Shown: positions 1 through 7,265 of the stretch, one piece after another
How the letters are laid out: every line of letters starts with the position of its first letter
Position numbering within the stretch: the stretch's first letter is position 1
From: Oscillatoriales cyanobacterium
Lineage (GTDB): Bacteria; Cyanobacteriota; Cyanobacteriia; Cyanobacteriales; Laspinemataceae
Direction: 5' to 3'
DNA length: 64,000 nt
NCBI GenBank assembly: GCA_011390955.1
Contig: JAABRM010000026.1
Span: 32,701 to 96,700 of the forward strand
Notes under the pieces: generated by a model
The model's database searches: none
What the model was told of the DNA's origin: nothing
The model's input: only the letters and a program-made list of their open reading frames with translations
Position numbers and translations under genes: made by a program

Positions 1-1221
1 GAACTACCGAAAGCTGGTAATTTGAGTAATAATGGAATTGAGTTAAAATTAGGAGATAATTTCACTCAAGAGGACATTAATAGTAATACAATTACCTACA
101 AAAATGATGGCGGTGCAGCCATAACCGATCTATTTTCTTTTACGGCAACTTCGCCGGGAGTTGCCGCTATTACGGGCAGTTTTAATATTGCTGTAGTTCC
201 CGTGAATAGTACGGAAAATATTAACGTTGCTTTTGGTGTGAAGGCTGGGGAAACTGCGGCGATTACAACGGCAAATTTGCCCGGAAGTCAACCAGACAAT
301 AACCCGGGAATTAATCCGGTGGTTTATACTTTAACTTCTTTGCCGGAAAACGGCACTTTGTTGGTGAATGGTACGCCTTTGGGGTTGGGAAATACTTTGA
401 CTCAAACCCAAATTAATAATAATGAAATCAATTATGTCCATGATGGCACGGAAACCACCAGCGATCGCTTTAATTTGGCGATATTTGATACTAAAGGTAA
501 TTCGATTACTACGGAGTTTAATATTACGGTCAATCCAGTGAATAATCCTCCGAGTTTGGCGGTGAATAATGCCATGACCATCAAACCAGGGGCGATCGCA
601 GTTATTGGGGCAGGGGCTTTATTTAGTCAGACCAATGAAGCTACAGAACTTCAATATATTCTCACCGCTGTTCCCACCAATGGTACGTTAAAATTAGCGG
701 GAAATATTCTCAGTCCGGGAATGAGTTTTACTCCCGCTGATTTAGCCCAAAATATCCTCACTTATCAAAACACACAAGGGGCAACGGGCAATGAACAACG
801 GGCAGCAAATGATGTTTTTACTTTTAATGTGGTGGATACTTTAGGAGGCGTTACTCCGGGAACTTTTAATATTACTATTGCCCCGACGAATGAAAGTCCG
901 ATGATGTTGATTAATCGATCGCTTACTCTGCGGAAACCCGGACAACCAGCAGCGATCAATCAAGGGTATTTACAGGCGATCGATCCGAACAATGACCCAT
1001 TGACTTATACTCTGGTTTCTGTTCCCGCGAGTGGCACATTGTTGCTGAATGGCACCGCGTTAAAAATTGGGTCAAGCTTTACCCAGAATCAGGTGAATAA
1101 CCATCAGTTGATTTATCAAAACACTAACGGTAGCGTAAAGCAGGATAGCTTTACTTTTACCGTAGCTGACACTTATGGCGGCAAGCTGAATAATCAAGTC
1201 TTTAATATTGCGATCGCGTAA
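1..1221 (+). CDS. Cadherin/CSPG-repeat surface protein, 3' part only
   Basis: The reading frame is open from the first base of the window, so the gene starts upstream and only about 406 C-terminal residues are present. The protein is a chain of roughly 100-residue beta-rich repeats. Each has a block such as LPENGTLLVNG, then LGxTxTQxQIN and a YxHDG or YQNTxG ending, which is the pattern of Cadherin_3/CSPG repeats in large secreted or surface cyanobacterial proteins. About four repeats are visible, the first cut by the window edge. There is no catalytic motif, membrane anchor or C-terminal sorting signal; the chain ends right after the last repeat in NIAIA. A role in adhesion or the cell surface is inferred from the family only. 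The gene is followed by low-complexity DNA and is convergent with the C39 peptidase gene. Confidence 0.8.
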   Translation, partial: ELPKAGNLSNNGIELKLGDNFTQEDINSNTITYKNDGGAAITDLFSFTATSPGVAAITGSFNIAVVPVNSTENINVAFGVKAGETAAITTANLPGSQPDNNPGINPVVYTLTSLPENGTLLVNGTPLGLGNTLTQTQINNNEINYVHDGTETTSDRFNLAIFDTKGNSITTEFNITVNPVNNPPSLAVNNAMTIKPGAIAVIGAGALFSQTNEATELQYILTAVPTNGTLKLAGNILSPGMSFTPADLAQNILTYQNTQGATGNEQRAANDVFTFNVVDTLGGVTPGTFNITIAPTNESPMMLINRSLTLRKPGQPAAINQGYLQAIDPNNDPLTYTLVSVPASGTLLLNGTALKIGSSFTQNQVNNHQLIYQNTNGSVKQDSFTFTVADTYGGKLNNQVFNIAIA

Positions 1222-1707
1222 AAATTTTTTTTGTTGGTTGTTCTTTGTTGGTTGTTCTTTGTTGGTTGTTCTTTGTTGGTTGTTGATTGTTCTTGGTTGA
1301 TTGTTCTTTTCTGGTTCCTAGGCTCTGCCTGGGAACCCCAGTCTAGAGGCTCTGCCTCGCGTCAATTCAATTACCAACAAGTAACAGGAGGCAGTAGGGG
1401 CGAATGGCCATATAGCCTGACGGCATGGGCTCCGCCTAACGCCCCTACGAAAGCATTCCCAGGCAGAGCCTGGGAACGAGAGGAATTTTTTTTGTTGTTT
1501 GTTGTTTGTTGTTTGTTGATTGTTGATTGTTGATTGTTGATTGTTGATTGTTCTTGGTTCTTTGTTCTTTGTTGGTTGTTGATTGTTGGTGGTTGACAAA
1601 CAACGAACAACAACGAACAACGAACAACGAACAACGAACAACGAACAACAACCAACGAACAACAACCAACGAACAACAACCAACCAACAACCATCAACAA
1701 ACACTAA
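1222..1707. repeat. Low-complexity TTGTTGGTT/AACAACGAAC arrays flanking a REP-like palindrome
   Basis: This 486-base gap between convergent genes has no credible gene. It starts with TTGTTGGTTGTTCTT units (about 1229-1310). A REP-type element follows (about 1315-1482), bounded by GGCTCTGCCTGGGAA and its complement TTCCCAGGCAGAGCC. Then come TTG-rich units (1490-1590) and finally their A-rich complement ACAACGAACAACG (1597-1690). The last two halves are complementary and could fold into a long imperfect hairpin. ORFs read through it are rich in C, V and L or N and Q and are artefacts. Confidence 0.85.
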
Positions 1708-4074
1708 TTAAGTGGAAATAAAATGCGCCCAAACATTACCATCAGGACCACAAACTCGATCCATATAACCATAAGGATAAAGTAAACGGCGACCCTCGGT
1801 ATAACTATAACCAGTCAGGGCATCTCCCCAGGGGTCATTAAGAATATATCCCTGGGTATTGTAGCCAATGATTGTAGCAATATGTCCCGTAGCGGTAAAG
1901 TCCCCGGCAATCACAACCGGACGACGATTAATTAGTTCATTATCTACCGCTGACCAGCGCCGAGTGGTGCTAAAACTATGTTTATATCCATAAGCCCGAA
2001 TTAGTTCGGAAAGAGCACTGTGGTCTGTTTGACTGCCTTGACCATAACGGTTGAAAACCCATTGCAATAGTTCGTCTTCCAATTGTCCGCCCCAGCGCGA
2101 TCGCTCCCCATAATAGTACATTACCATCGCGATCGAAGTGACATTACAAGTAGACCAATAAAACCGAGGATTATCTCGTTGGGAAAAATAGGGGACATTC
2201 AGTTCAATTTGCTTGGGCAAGGGGTCGAAAACTTGGCTGCCCCGACGCATGGTGACATGACCGGGCCAAACATAGCCAACATTACCAAAATTGGGGAAAT
2301 TTTCTGTTAATGAAACCTTAATATTTCCCGCTTCAATACTATAGCTGGAAACCCCATAAATGCGTCCCACCGGCAAACTGATTTTGTCACTAGCACTTAA
2401 ACTAGAAGCAGGAACCGCACGTCTTTTTAAGTCCGTAGCTTGGCGAATGGTCATAGTTAAAGCATCGGGGTCAAAAGGAACCGTTTGCCCATCTTTTCTG
2501 ATTTGCACGTGGAGATGATAGACATATCCCACTTGACCAAAACCGGGAATCGGTTCGCTCAGAGTCACCCGAAAATGACCGGAAGTTGAAGCATATCCCG
2601 TCAAATTAAAACTGCGCCCTAATTTCAATTCTGCTCTTTGATTGGCAGCTAAATTCGTTGAATCTTCGGGTCTAGCTTTAATAAAAGTTGTGCTAGTTAC
2701 TAACATTTGGGCAGTACCGGGAATTTCCGGCACATCCGCCAGATCGAATCTCAGGACTTCCTGTCCTTTGGTCATCTGCACGTGGCCTTCATAAAAGTAG
2801 CCAAAATCCCCAATCGGCGCGATCGCAGGGTCAATAGTTACTCTTAAATGGCCATCAACTAAACCATATTGGCTGACCGCAAAAGTTTGGCCGGTTCTCA
2901 CCATCACTTTTTGCTGATTATTCAAAGTAGTCGAGTCAACGGGAGACACTTTGAATAACGTATCGCGGGTCACTCTCAGCCTTAAAGCTTGGGCGCTGGT
3001 TCCGCTAGGAGAGACAGTAATATTGACAATTTGACTGTCCAAAACTTGCCCGCTGCGGTTAATCCCCCGCAGTCGCAGCCAACGGGCGCCGGGGGCAGTG
3101 AAACCATTGGGCAATGAGACAGACCAAGTTCGGGCGGAGGCATTCAAGCTTACTCGGAGAGGAAACTTGTCTTCGGCGATTAATTCTACTCTGGCCATTT
3201 GCCGGGGGTCGTAAGTCCCGGTTAGGGTTGTTGCCCGATTAACCACCACCGCACTCGGACCCGTGTAGTTTAATTGTGGGGCGGCATTGATTGTCGTGTT
3301 GCCCTGTCTGAGTTCCACAAAGTCAGGGAAAAGATAGCCGGTATTGCCAAACGGCGGTAAGTTTTCTGTGAGGGAAACTTTCAGATGTCCCGCCTCCATC
3401 AAATAACTTGCCACCCCATAAACCATGCCCACAGCCAGAGGATAGACTTCTTCTGGTTTCAGTTGGGACGAGTCAATGGGCTGCTTTTTGATGACGGTAT
3501 TTCGCAGTAGGACTAAGTTGAGGGCGTTGGGGTCAAAGGAAATCAGTCTGCCATCTCTTTTAATCTGCGCGTGGAGATGGTAAAGATAGCCAACGCGGCC
3601 AAAGTCTCCCAGGGGTTGATTCAGGGTGACGCGAAAATGTCCCGCTACAGAGGCATAACCGAGAATTAAATAAGATGTTCCAGCCGCAAGATCCATTTGT
3701 TGGTGGGCTTGCAAGTTGCGGGAGTCCTCTGGTGAGGTTTTGATTTTGGTATTTTGGGTAATGTATAACAGGGAAAAACCGGGCGGCGGGTCAGCCACAT
3801 CGTGAATGCTGCCCACAGTCTGAGAAGTGGCTGAGGCTGGGGTGATTTGCACGTGGGGCTCAAAAAAGTAGCCCGTGGCACCTACTGGGGCAATGGGATT
3901 GACCAGTTCTACTTCAAAATGACCGGTGTTAGGCTGGTATTTTCTGATGGAAAATGTCTGTCCCGCGACCAAGCGGACTTTTTGCCGGTCATTGAGGGTT
4001 GAAGAGGAAGCGGTAGACACTTTAAAAAAAGTATCTTGGAGAATTCTCAGGTTAAAATTTTGTCCTGTACTCAT
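1708..4074 (-). CDS. C39-family peptidase-like protein with six N-terminal repeats
   Basis: A 788-residue protein. Residues about 9-255 hold three repeats of about 70 residues, each with an LRxTxxKxxxxDSxxL start, an AGHFxVxL centre and a GYxxxxHVQI end. An Ig-like linker follows (about 265-358), then a second block of three similar repeats (about 365-615). Residues about 624-788 resemble the C39-like peptidase domain (Peptidase_C39_2): NVPYFSQRDN, a candidate nucleophile Cys in STCNVTSIAM, His in TGHIATIIGY and Asp in LNDPWG. These suggest an intact Cys-His-Asp triad. No signal peptide or membrane segment is visible, so location is unclear. The repeats may bind cell wall or a ligand; that is inference. 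The gene is transcribed alone and converges on the cadherin-repeat gene. Confidence 0.8.
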   Translation of the reverse strand: MSTGQNFNLRILQDTFFKVSTASSSTLNDRQKVRLVAGQTFSIRKYQPNTGHFEVELVNPIAPVGATGYFFEPHVQITPASATSQTVGSIHDVADPPPGFSLLYITQNTKIKTSPEDSRNLQAHQQMDLAAGTSYLILGYASVAGHFRVTLNQPLGDFGRVGYLYHLHAQIKRDGRLISFDPNALNLVLLRNTVIKKQPIDSSQLKPEEVYPLAVGMVYGVASYLMEAGHLKVSLTENLPPFGNTGYLFPDFVELRQGNTTINAAPQLNYTGPSAVVVNRATTLTGTYDPRQMARVELIAEDKFPLRVSLNASARTWSVSLPNGFTAPGARWLRLRGINRSGQVLDSQIVNITVSPSGTSAQALRLRVTRDTLFKVSPVDSTTLNNQQKVMVRTGQTFAVSQYGLVDGHLRVTIDPAIAPIGDFGYFYEGHVQMTKGQEVLRFDLADVPEIPGTAQMLVTSTTFIKARPEDSTNLAANQRAELKLGRSFNLTGYASTSGHFRVTLSEPIPGFGQVGYVYHLHVQIRKDGQTVPFDPDALTMTIRQATDLKRRAVPASSLSASDKISLPVGRIYGVSSYSIEAGNIKVSLTENFPNFGNVGYVWPGHVTMRRGSQVFDPLPKQIELNVPYFSQRDNPRFYWSTCNVTSIAMVMYYYGERSRWGGQLEDELLQWVFNRYGQGSQTDHSALSELIRAYGYKHSFSTTRRWSAVDNELINRRPVVIAGDFTATGHIATIIGYNTQGYILNDPWGDALTGYSYTEGRRLLYPYGYMDRVCGPDGNVWAHFIST

Positions 4075-4544
4075 AAAGTTAGTTGCTAACCATAATGCTT
4101 AGATATTATATCATTTGGTTCTCAAATAGCGATCTGGGTAATCTAAAAAATAATTGGTAATATTATACATATCTCTGTGTTCTCTGTGTCTCTGTGGTAA
4201 AATTAAACATTTCTGGTGGTAAAGATAAAACATCAAGGGCGCAAGCATTGCGCCCCTACAATATTTATCTGGTGATTTATCGGTAGGGGCGCAATGTTTG
4301 CGCCCAAATTAACCTCGAAATCGTAGCAATGATTTTTGAAATTGGTATAAAATAAAATATTTTTAGTGGGCATTGCCCACTCTATATTGCTATAATATAG
4401 AAAAAACTTTCTATAATTAACAGGAGGCAGAGCCTCCAGAAGAGCATTCCCAGGCAGAGCCTGGGAACGAGAGACAACTAACAACCACCAACTAACAACC
4501 AACAACTAACAACCACCAACTAACAACCAACAAAGGAGTATTCT
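4075..4544. repeat. Intergenic repeat mosaic upstream of the first TA pair
   Basis: No gene is seen. In order there are: a CTCTGTGTTCTCTGTGTCTCTGTGG hairpin-half repeat (about 4170-4200); two GGGGCGCAA-type inverted repeats (4238-4305); the shared promoter block with TATAAT (4391-4396); a REP palindrome (4423-4473, GGAGGCAGAGCCTCC followed by TTCCCAGGCAGAGCCTGGGAA); and ACTAACAACCACCA low-complexity units up to the Shine-Dalgarno of the DUF433 gene. The REP and low-complexity block lies between the promoter palindrome and the ribosome binding site. Confidence 0.75.
4391..4415 (+). promoter_or_regulatory. Shared TA promoter/operator palindrome, copy 1
   Basis: TATAAT (4391-4396), a good -10 box, runs straight into the perfect 8+8 palindrome TATAGAAA-AAAC-TTTCTATA at 4396-4415. 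The same block occurs at 5364-5388 and 6021-6045. In this copy about 120 bases of REP and low-complexity repeat separate it from the start codon at 4545. An operator role is inferred from the overlap with the -10 box and the position before antitoxin genes. Confidence 0.5.
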
Positions 4545-4928
4545 ATGCAGATCGCTTCTAGTTCTCCTCTGGCAGAAAGCCAAAAAAAAGATGATTTTAG
4601 TAAATCAATGAAACTTCAGGAATTAAAGCCATTTCTCTTAGCTTTAGATCGGGCGGAAAAAACCGCTGCGATCGCGCTTTTAGCGGAAAGTTTAGCATGG
4701 CCAGGAATTGAAAAAACTCCGGGGGTTTGTGGAGGAAATGCCCGAATTGCCGGAACGCGAATTCCGGTTTGGCTGTTGGTGGCTTATCGTCAAGATGGTG
4801 CCAGTGATGCTGACCTTTTAGAAGCTTATCCTAATTTAAGTCAGTCAGATTTAGCAAATGTGTGGGTTTATGCCGAGAGTCACTCCGAGGAAATTGCCGC
4901 CGCGATCGCTTTAAATGAGAGCGAGTAA
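4545..4928 (+). CDS. DUF433 family antitoxin
   Basis: A 127-residue protein. Residues about 55-120 match the DUF433 family, with GVCGGNARIAGTRIPV, then LLEAYPNLSQSDLANVWVYA, a winged-helix-like fold common in antitoxins partnered with PIN-like DUF5615 toxins. It is expected to bind and neutralise the toxin encoded 5 bases downstream and probably to bind the operator. The first 14 residues (MQIASSSPLAESQK) are nearly identical to those of the antitoxin-like gene at 6057, although the rest is unrelated. The start is supported by AAAGGAG a few bases upstream. The pair forms a two-gene operon. Confidence 0.8.
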   Translation: MQIASSSPLAESQKKDDFSKSMKLQELKPFLLALDRAEKTAAIALLAESLAWPGIEKTPGVCGGNARIAGTRIPVWLLVAYRQDGASDADLLEAYPNLSQSDLANVWVYAESHSEEIAAAIALNESE

Positions 4929-4933
4929 AAATT

Positions 4934-5284
4934 ATGGCAATTATGGCAAACTTGTATGCAGACGAGCAATTTCCTATCCCAGTGGTCAAATTTCTGCGGA
5001 ATTTTGGTCATAACGTTCTGACCACCCAAGAAGCTGGACAAGCAAATCAAGGAATTCCTGATGAAGAAGTCTTGAAATATGCCATTAGCTGCGATCGAGC
5101 GATTATTACTCTCAATCGTTACGATTTTCGTCGATTACATCGCTTAAACTCTGACCATGCTGGAATCATTGTTTGTTCAAAAGATTTAAACTGGGAAAGA
5201 CTGGCAACCAGAATTAATCAAGCTATTGGTGATTTAGAAAGCTTGAAGGGTCAGCTAATTACTGTTAATCGACCTCAAGGGTGA
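4934..5284 (+). CDS. DUF5615 PIN-like toxin
   Basis: A 116-residue protein with the features of the DUF5615 (Mut7-C/PIN-like) family: an early acidic motif YADEQFP, the middle segment GIPDEEVLKYAISCDRAIITLNRYDF with its acidic and basic residues, and a later GIIVCS strand. Members are probable RNases acting as toxins beside DUF433 antitoxins. Activity is inferred from family. The start is uncertain: ATG at 4934 lies 5 bases after the antitoxin stop, and a second ATG at 4943 would give MANLYADEQF, which fits family N-termini better. No disruption is seen. Confidence 0.8.
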   Translation: MAIMANLYADEQFPIPVVKFLRNFGHNVLTTQEAGQANQGIPDEEVLKYAISCDRAIITLNRYDFRRLHRLNSDHAGIIVCSKDLNWERLATRINQAIGDLESLKGQLITVNRPQG

Positions 5285-5613
5285 GAAAACCAACCCCAGA
5301 ATGTGGCAAAATAAAACAGATAAAACCGCATATTTTTAGTGGGCATTGCCCACTCTATATTGCTATAATATAGAAAAAACTTTCTATAAGTAACAGGAGG
5401 CAGAGCCTCCAGAAGGGCATTCCCAGGCAGAGCCTGGGAACGAGAGGCAACTAACAACCACCAACTAACAACCAACAAGAATTGGTAATATTATACATAT
5501 CTCTGTGTTTCTCTGTGCCTTTGTGGTGAAAAAATAGAGATTTAAACCACAGAGACACAGAGAACACAAAGGATTTGCAGTTAAGTTAATAATTTTCATA
5601 ATTGAGGTGGAAA
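5285..5613. repeat. Repeat-filled gap with an orphan copy of the TA leader
   Basis: No gene is seen. The gap contains a second copy of the promoter palindrome (5364-5388), followed by a REP element (5397-5443) and ACTAACAACC units, as upstream of 4545, but no antitoxin gene follows. Next come AATTGGTAATATTATACAT, also found near 4150, and a hairpin of the CTCTGTG...CACAGAG family (about 5499-5573). The order suggests duplication and reshuffling of the leader segment. Confidence 0.75.
5364..5388 (+). promoter_or_regulatory. Shared TA promoter/operator palindrome, copy 2 (orphan)
   Basis: TATAAT overlaps the palindrome TATAGAAA-AAAC-TTTCTATA (5369-5388). It is identical to copies 1 and 3 but is followed only by REP and low-complexity sequence. 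The next gene (5614) is over 200 bases away, past a hairpin repeat, so this copy may be a leftover of a lost TA gene. Confidence 0.4.
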
Positions 5614-5997
5614 ATGCAGGATTTATATGGGTTAATTGAGAAAATCAAAAAAGCGCCTTCAATGTACTTGGGACAACATTCAATTATTTGCCTTCAGGCT
5701 TTTTTATCCGGCTATAGTATAGCTAAATACACGGGAGGGCAAGAAATCACCGCACAAGACCGAGATTTTATGGAGTTTCCTGAGTGGATTAGAAAAAAAT
5801 TTAATGTGCAGACTAGCCAATCTTGGGCAAATATTATTCTGTTTTATTCAGAAGACGAGAGGAAAGCGTTAGATAAATTTTTTGACTTGTTTGCCGAATT
5901 TATCCAGCGTCATTCTGGTGAGAATATCGTCAATGAAACCAATGGGGTAAACCCAGAGTCCAGAAACCGGGTTTCTGCGTCAACCTTTGCATCCTAA
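5614..5997 (+). CDS. Conserved hypothetical small protein with repeat-derived C-terminus
   Basis: A 127-residue soluble protein from the ATG at 5614; GAGGTGG just upstream supports this over an in-frame TTG at 5602. The N-terminal part, with APSMYLGQHSIICLQAFLSGY, resembles a family of small uncharacterised bacterial proteins with an MYLG...L.AFL.GY signature, to which I cannot give a function. The last 20 or so residues (from about NGVNPESRN) are encoded by an AGAAACCGGGTTTCT palindromic repeat common between genes here, so the native C-terminus was probably replaced or extended by a repeat. Its upstream sequence (hairpin repeat, then GCAGTTAAGTTAATAAT) is shared with the DUF2283 gene at 6916. 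Confidence 0.5.
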   Translation: MQDLYGLIEKIKKAPSMYLGQHSIICLQAFLSGYSIAKYTGGQEITAQDRDFMEFPEWIRKKFNVQTSQSWANIILFYSEDERKALDKFFDLFAEFIQRHSGENIVNETNGVNPESRNRVSASTFAS

Positions 5998-6020
5998 CCC
6001 AGAAACCATCCCTAAATTGC

Positions 6021-6050
6021 TATAATATAGAAAAAACTTTCTATAAGGAG
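6021..6050 (+). promoter_or_regulatory. Shared TA promoter/operator palindrome, copy 3, with Shine-Dalgarno
   Basis: TATAAT (6021-6026) runs into TATAGAAA-AAAC-TTTCTATA (6026-6045) and then directly into AAGGAG (6045-6050), six bases before the ATG at 6057. This looks like the uninterrupted form of the leader: -10 box, palindrome and ribosome binding site in about 40 bases. Autorepression through the palindrome is inferred. Confidence 0.55.
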
Positions 6051-6056
6051 TATGCT

Positions 6057-6380
6057 ATGCAGATCACTTCTACTTCTCCTCTGGCAGAAAGCCAAAAAAT
6101 TCGGATCGCGAATTTTGTCCAAAAATTGATGCCTACTCGGAGTATCTTTCAGGAAAGACTCAACGAAACTGAAATGATTGAAATTATCATCAAGATGTTT
6201 ACGGATGAAATCCCGGAAGAAAAACGGAAACCTATTGAATCAATTGAAAATGCCGAATTAGAAAAAATTATCTATAATGTGATGATTTTAGAATCGGTAG
6301 CGGGAACTTTAAATGATTTAACCCCGGAAGAAATGGCAATATTTGATGATGCCGTCAAACGACAAAAATATGTAGGTTAG
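6057..6380 (+). CDS. Probable antitoxin partner of VapC
   Basis: A 107-residue acidic, helix-rich protein encoded 3 bases upstream of a PIN-domain toxin gene; that arrangement is the main reason to call it an antitoxin. Residues 1-14 (MQITSTSPLAESQK) are shared with the DUF433 antitoxin at 4545. The remainder (FVQKLMPTRSIFQERL, DEIPEEKRKP, LNDLTPEEMAIFDDAVKR) has no DNA-binding motif I recognise and resembles cyanobacterial hypothetical proteins next to vapC. The Shine-Dalgarno AAGGAG is well placed. Confidence 0.6.
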   Translation: MQITSTSPLAESQKIRIANFVQKLMPTRSIFQERLNETEMIEIIIKMFTDEIPEEKRKPIESIENAELEKIIYNVMILESVAGTLNDLTPEEMAIFDDAVKRQKYVG

Positions 6381-6383
6381 AAT

Positions 6384-6782
6384 ATGAGTTATCTTCTGGA
6401 TACCAATATCGTCTCTCTGATTTTAAAGAATAATCCACGGGTGAGTCGGGAATACCGGATACTGCAAGGTTTGAACGAAAAAATATTCATCAGTGGCATG
6501 ACCTACTATGAGGTAAAACGAGGACTATTGTATCTCAAAGCAACCAGACAGCTTGCTGACTTTGAAATCCTCTGCGAACAGGTGACAATTGTTATTCCAG
6601 ATATGGAAATTCTGGAAATTGCCTGTGAAATTCATAGAGATTTAAAAGCCAGGGGTAGACCAATTGGAGATGCAGATATTCTGATTGCTGCAACTGCCAT
6701 AAGCCATAGTTTCACTCTCATTTCTAATGATGCCGATCTATTAAATGTGACTGGGTTAAACTTGGAAAATTGGTTGTCATAA
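6384..6782 (+). CDS. vapC: VapC-family PIN-domain toxin
   Basis: A 132-residue PIN-domain protein. The acidic residues expected to hold metal are present: D in YLLDTNIVS near the N-terminus, E in YYEVKRG, and D residues in IGDADILIAATA and SNDADLL. VapC proteins are Mg-dependent endoribonucleases that cut specific tRNAs or rRNA. Length and motif order match the family, and all four acidic positions are intact, so the toxin is probably functional. It is coupled to the upstream antitoxin gene with a 3-base gap. Confidence 0.88.
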   Translation: MSYLLDTNIVSLILKNNPRVSREYRILQGLNEKIFISGMTYYEVKRGLLYLKATRQLADFEILCEQVTIVIPDMEILEIACEIHRDLKARGRPIGDADILIAATAISHSFTLISNDADLLNVTGLNLENWLS

Positions 6783-6805
6783 CCTCAAAAACCGGGTTTC
6801 TATCT

Positions 6806-6876
6806 TCGTGTTTATCTGTGTCTCTGTGGTAAAAAAACAGAAAATTGAACCACAGAGACACAAAGAACACAAAGGA
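6806..6876. repeat. CTCTGTGG/CCACAGAG hairpin repeat
   Basis: Two complementary arms, TATCTGTGTCTCTGTGGT and ACCACAGAGACACAAAG, face each other across about 17 bases. The same element occurs at 5499-5573 and 7147-7217, and half copies lie near 4170 and 10097. It precedes the DUF2283 gene. Confidence 0.8.
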
Positions 6877-6915
6877 TTTGCGGTTAAGTTAATAATGTTA
6901 ATATTTGAGAAATTT

Positions 6916-7134
6916 ATGAAAATTAGTTATGACTCGGAAATCGATGCACTTTATATTAGACTGGTGGAAGGTAAGCATCAATGCCGTACTTTACAGTTAA
7001 CTGAAGAAATTGCTTTAAATATTGGGGAAAATGAGTTATTAGTAGGCATAGAAGTTTTAGATGCAACCGAGGTTTTAGGGAAAGGAAATATCCCGAATGT
7101 GGTGTTAGAAAATATTCCTTTTACGGTGGCTTAG
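6916..7134 (+). CDS. DUF2283 family protein
   Basis: A 72-residue protein beginning MKISYDSEIDALYIRL, typical of DUF2283, and ending in a hydrophobic strand (VVLENIPFTVA). The family is often found near toxin-antitoxin modules and has no settled function. The ATG at 6916 is chosen because the in-frame upstream extension to 6808 is entirely encoded by the hairpin repeat. It lies at the end of the TA island and shares its leader (GGTTAAGTTAATAAT) with the gene at 5614. Confidence 0.75.
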   Translation: MKISYDSEIDALYIRLVEGKHQCRTLQLTEEIALNIGENELLVGIEVLDATEVLGKGNIPNVVLENIPFTVA

Positions 7135-7146
7135 ACAACCGGGTTT

Positions 7147-7217
7147 CTCTCTCTGTGTCCTCTGTGTCTCTGTGGTGAAATCAAAATTAACCACAAAGAC
7201 ACGAAGAACACAAAGGG
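7147..7217. repeat. CTCTGTGG/CCACAAAG hairpin repeat
   Basis: A third copy of the hairpin family lies between the convergent DUF2283 and valS genes. It is followed at 7235-7261 by a short TCATTCCCGCGAATGCGGGAAT palindrome of the type that forms the satellite array near 63 kb. Either could act as a transcription barrier; this is inference. Confidence 0.7.
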
Positions 7218-7265
7218 TTTTAACCTACAAAAATGTCATTCCCGCGAATGCGGGAATCCAGAAGA

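Noticed and set aside
1231..1704. Several overlapping ORFs of 80-128 codons on both strands
   Set aside because: They are translations of TTGTTG/AACAAC low-complexity DNA and a REP element.
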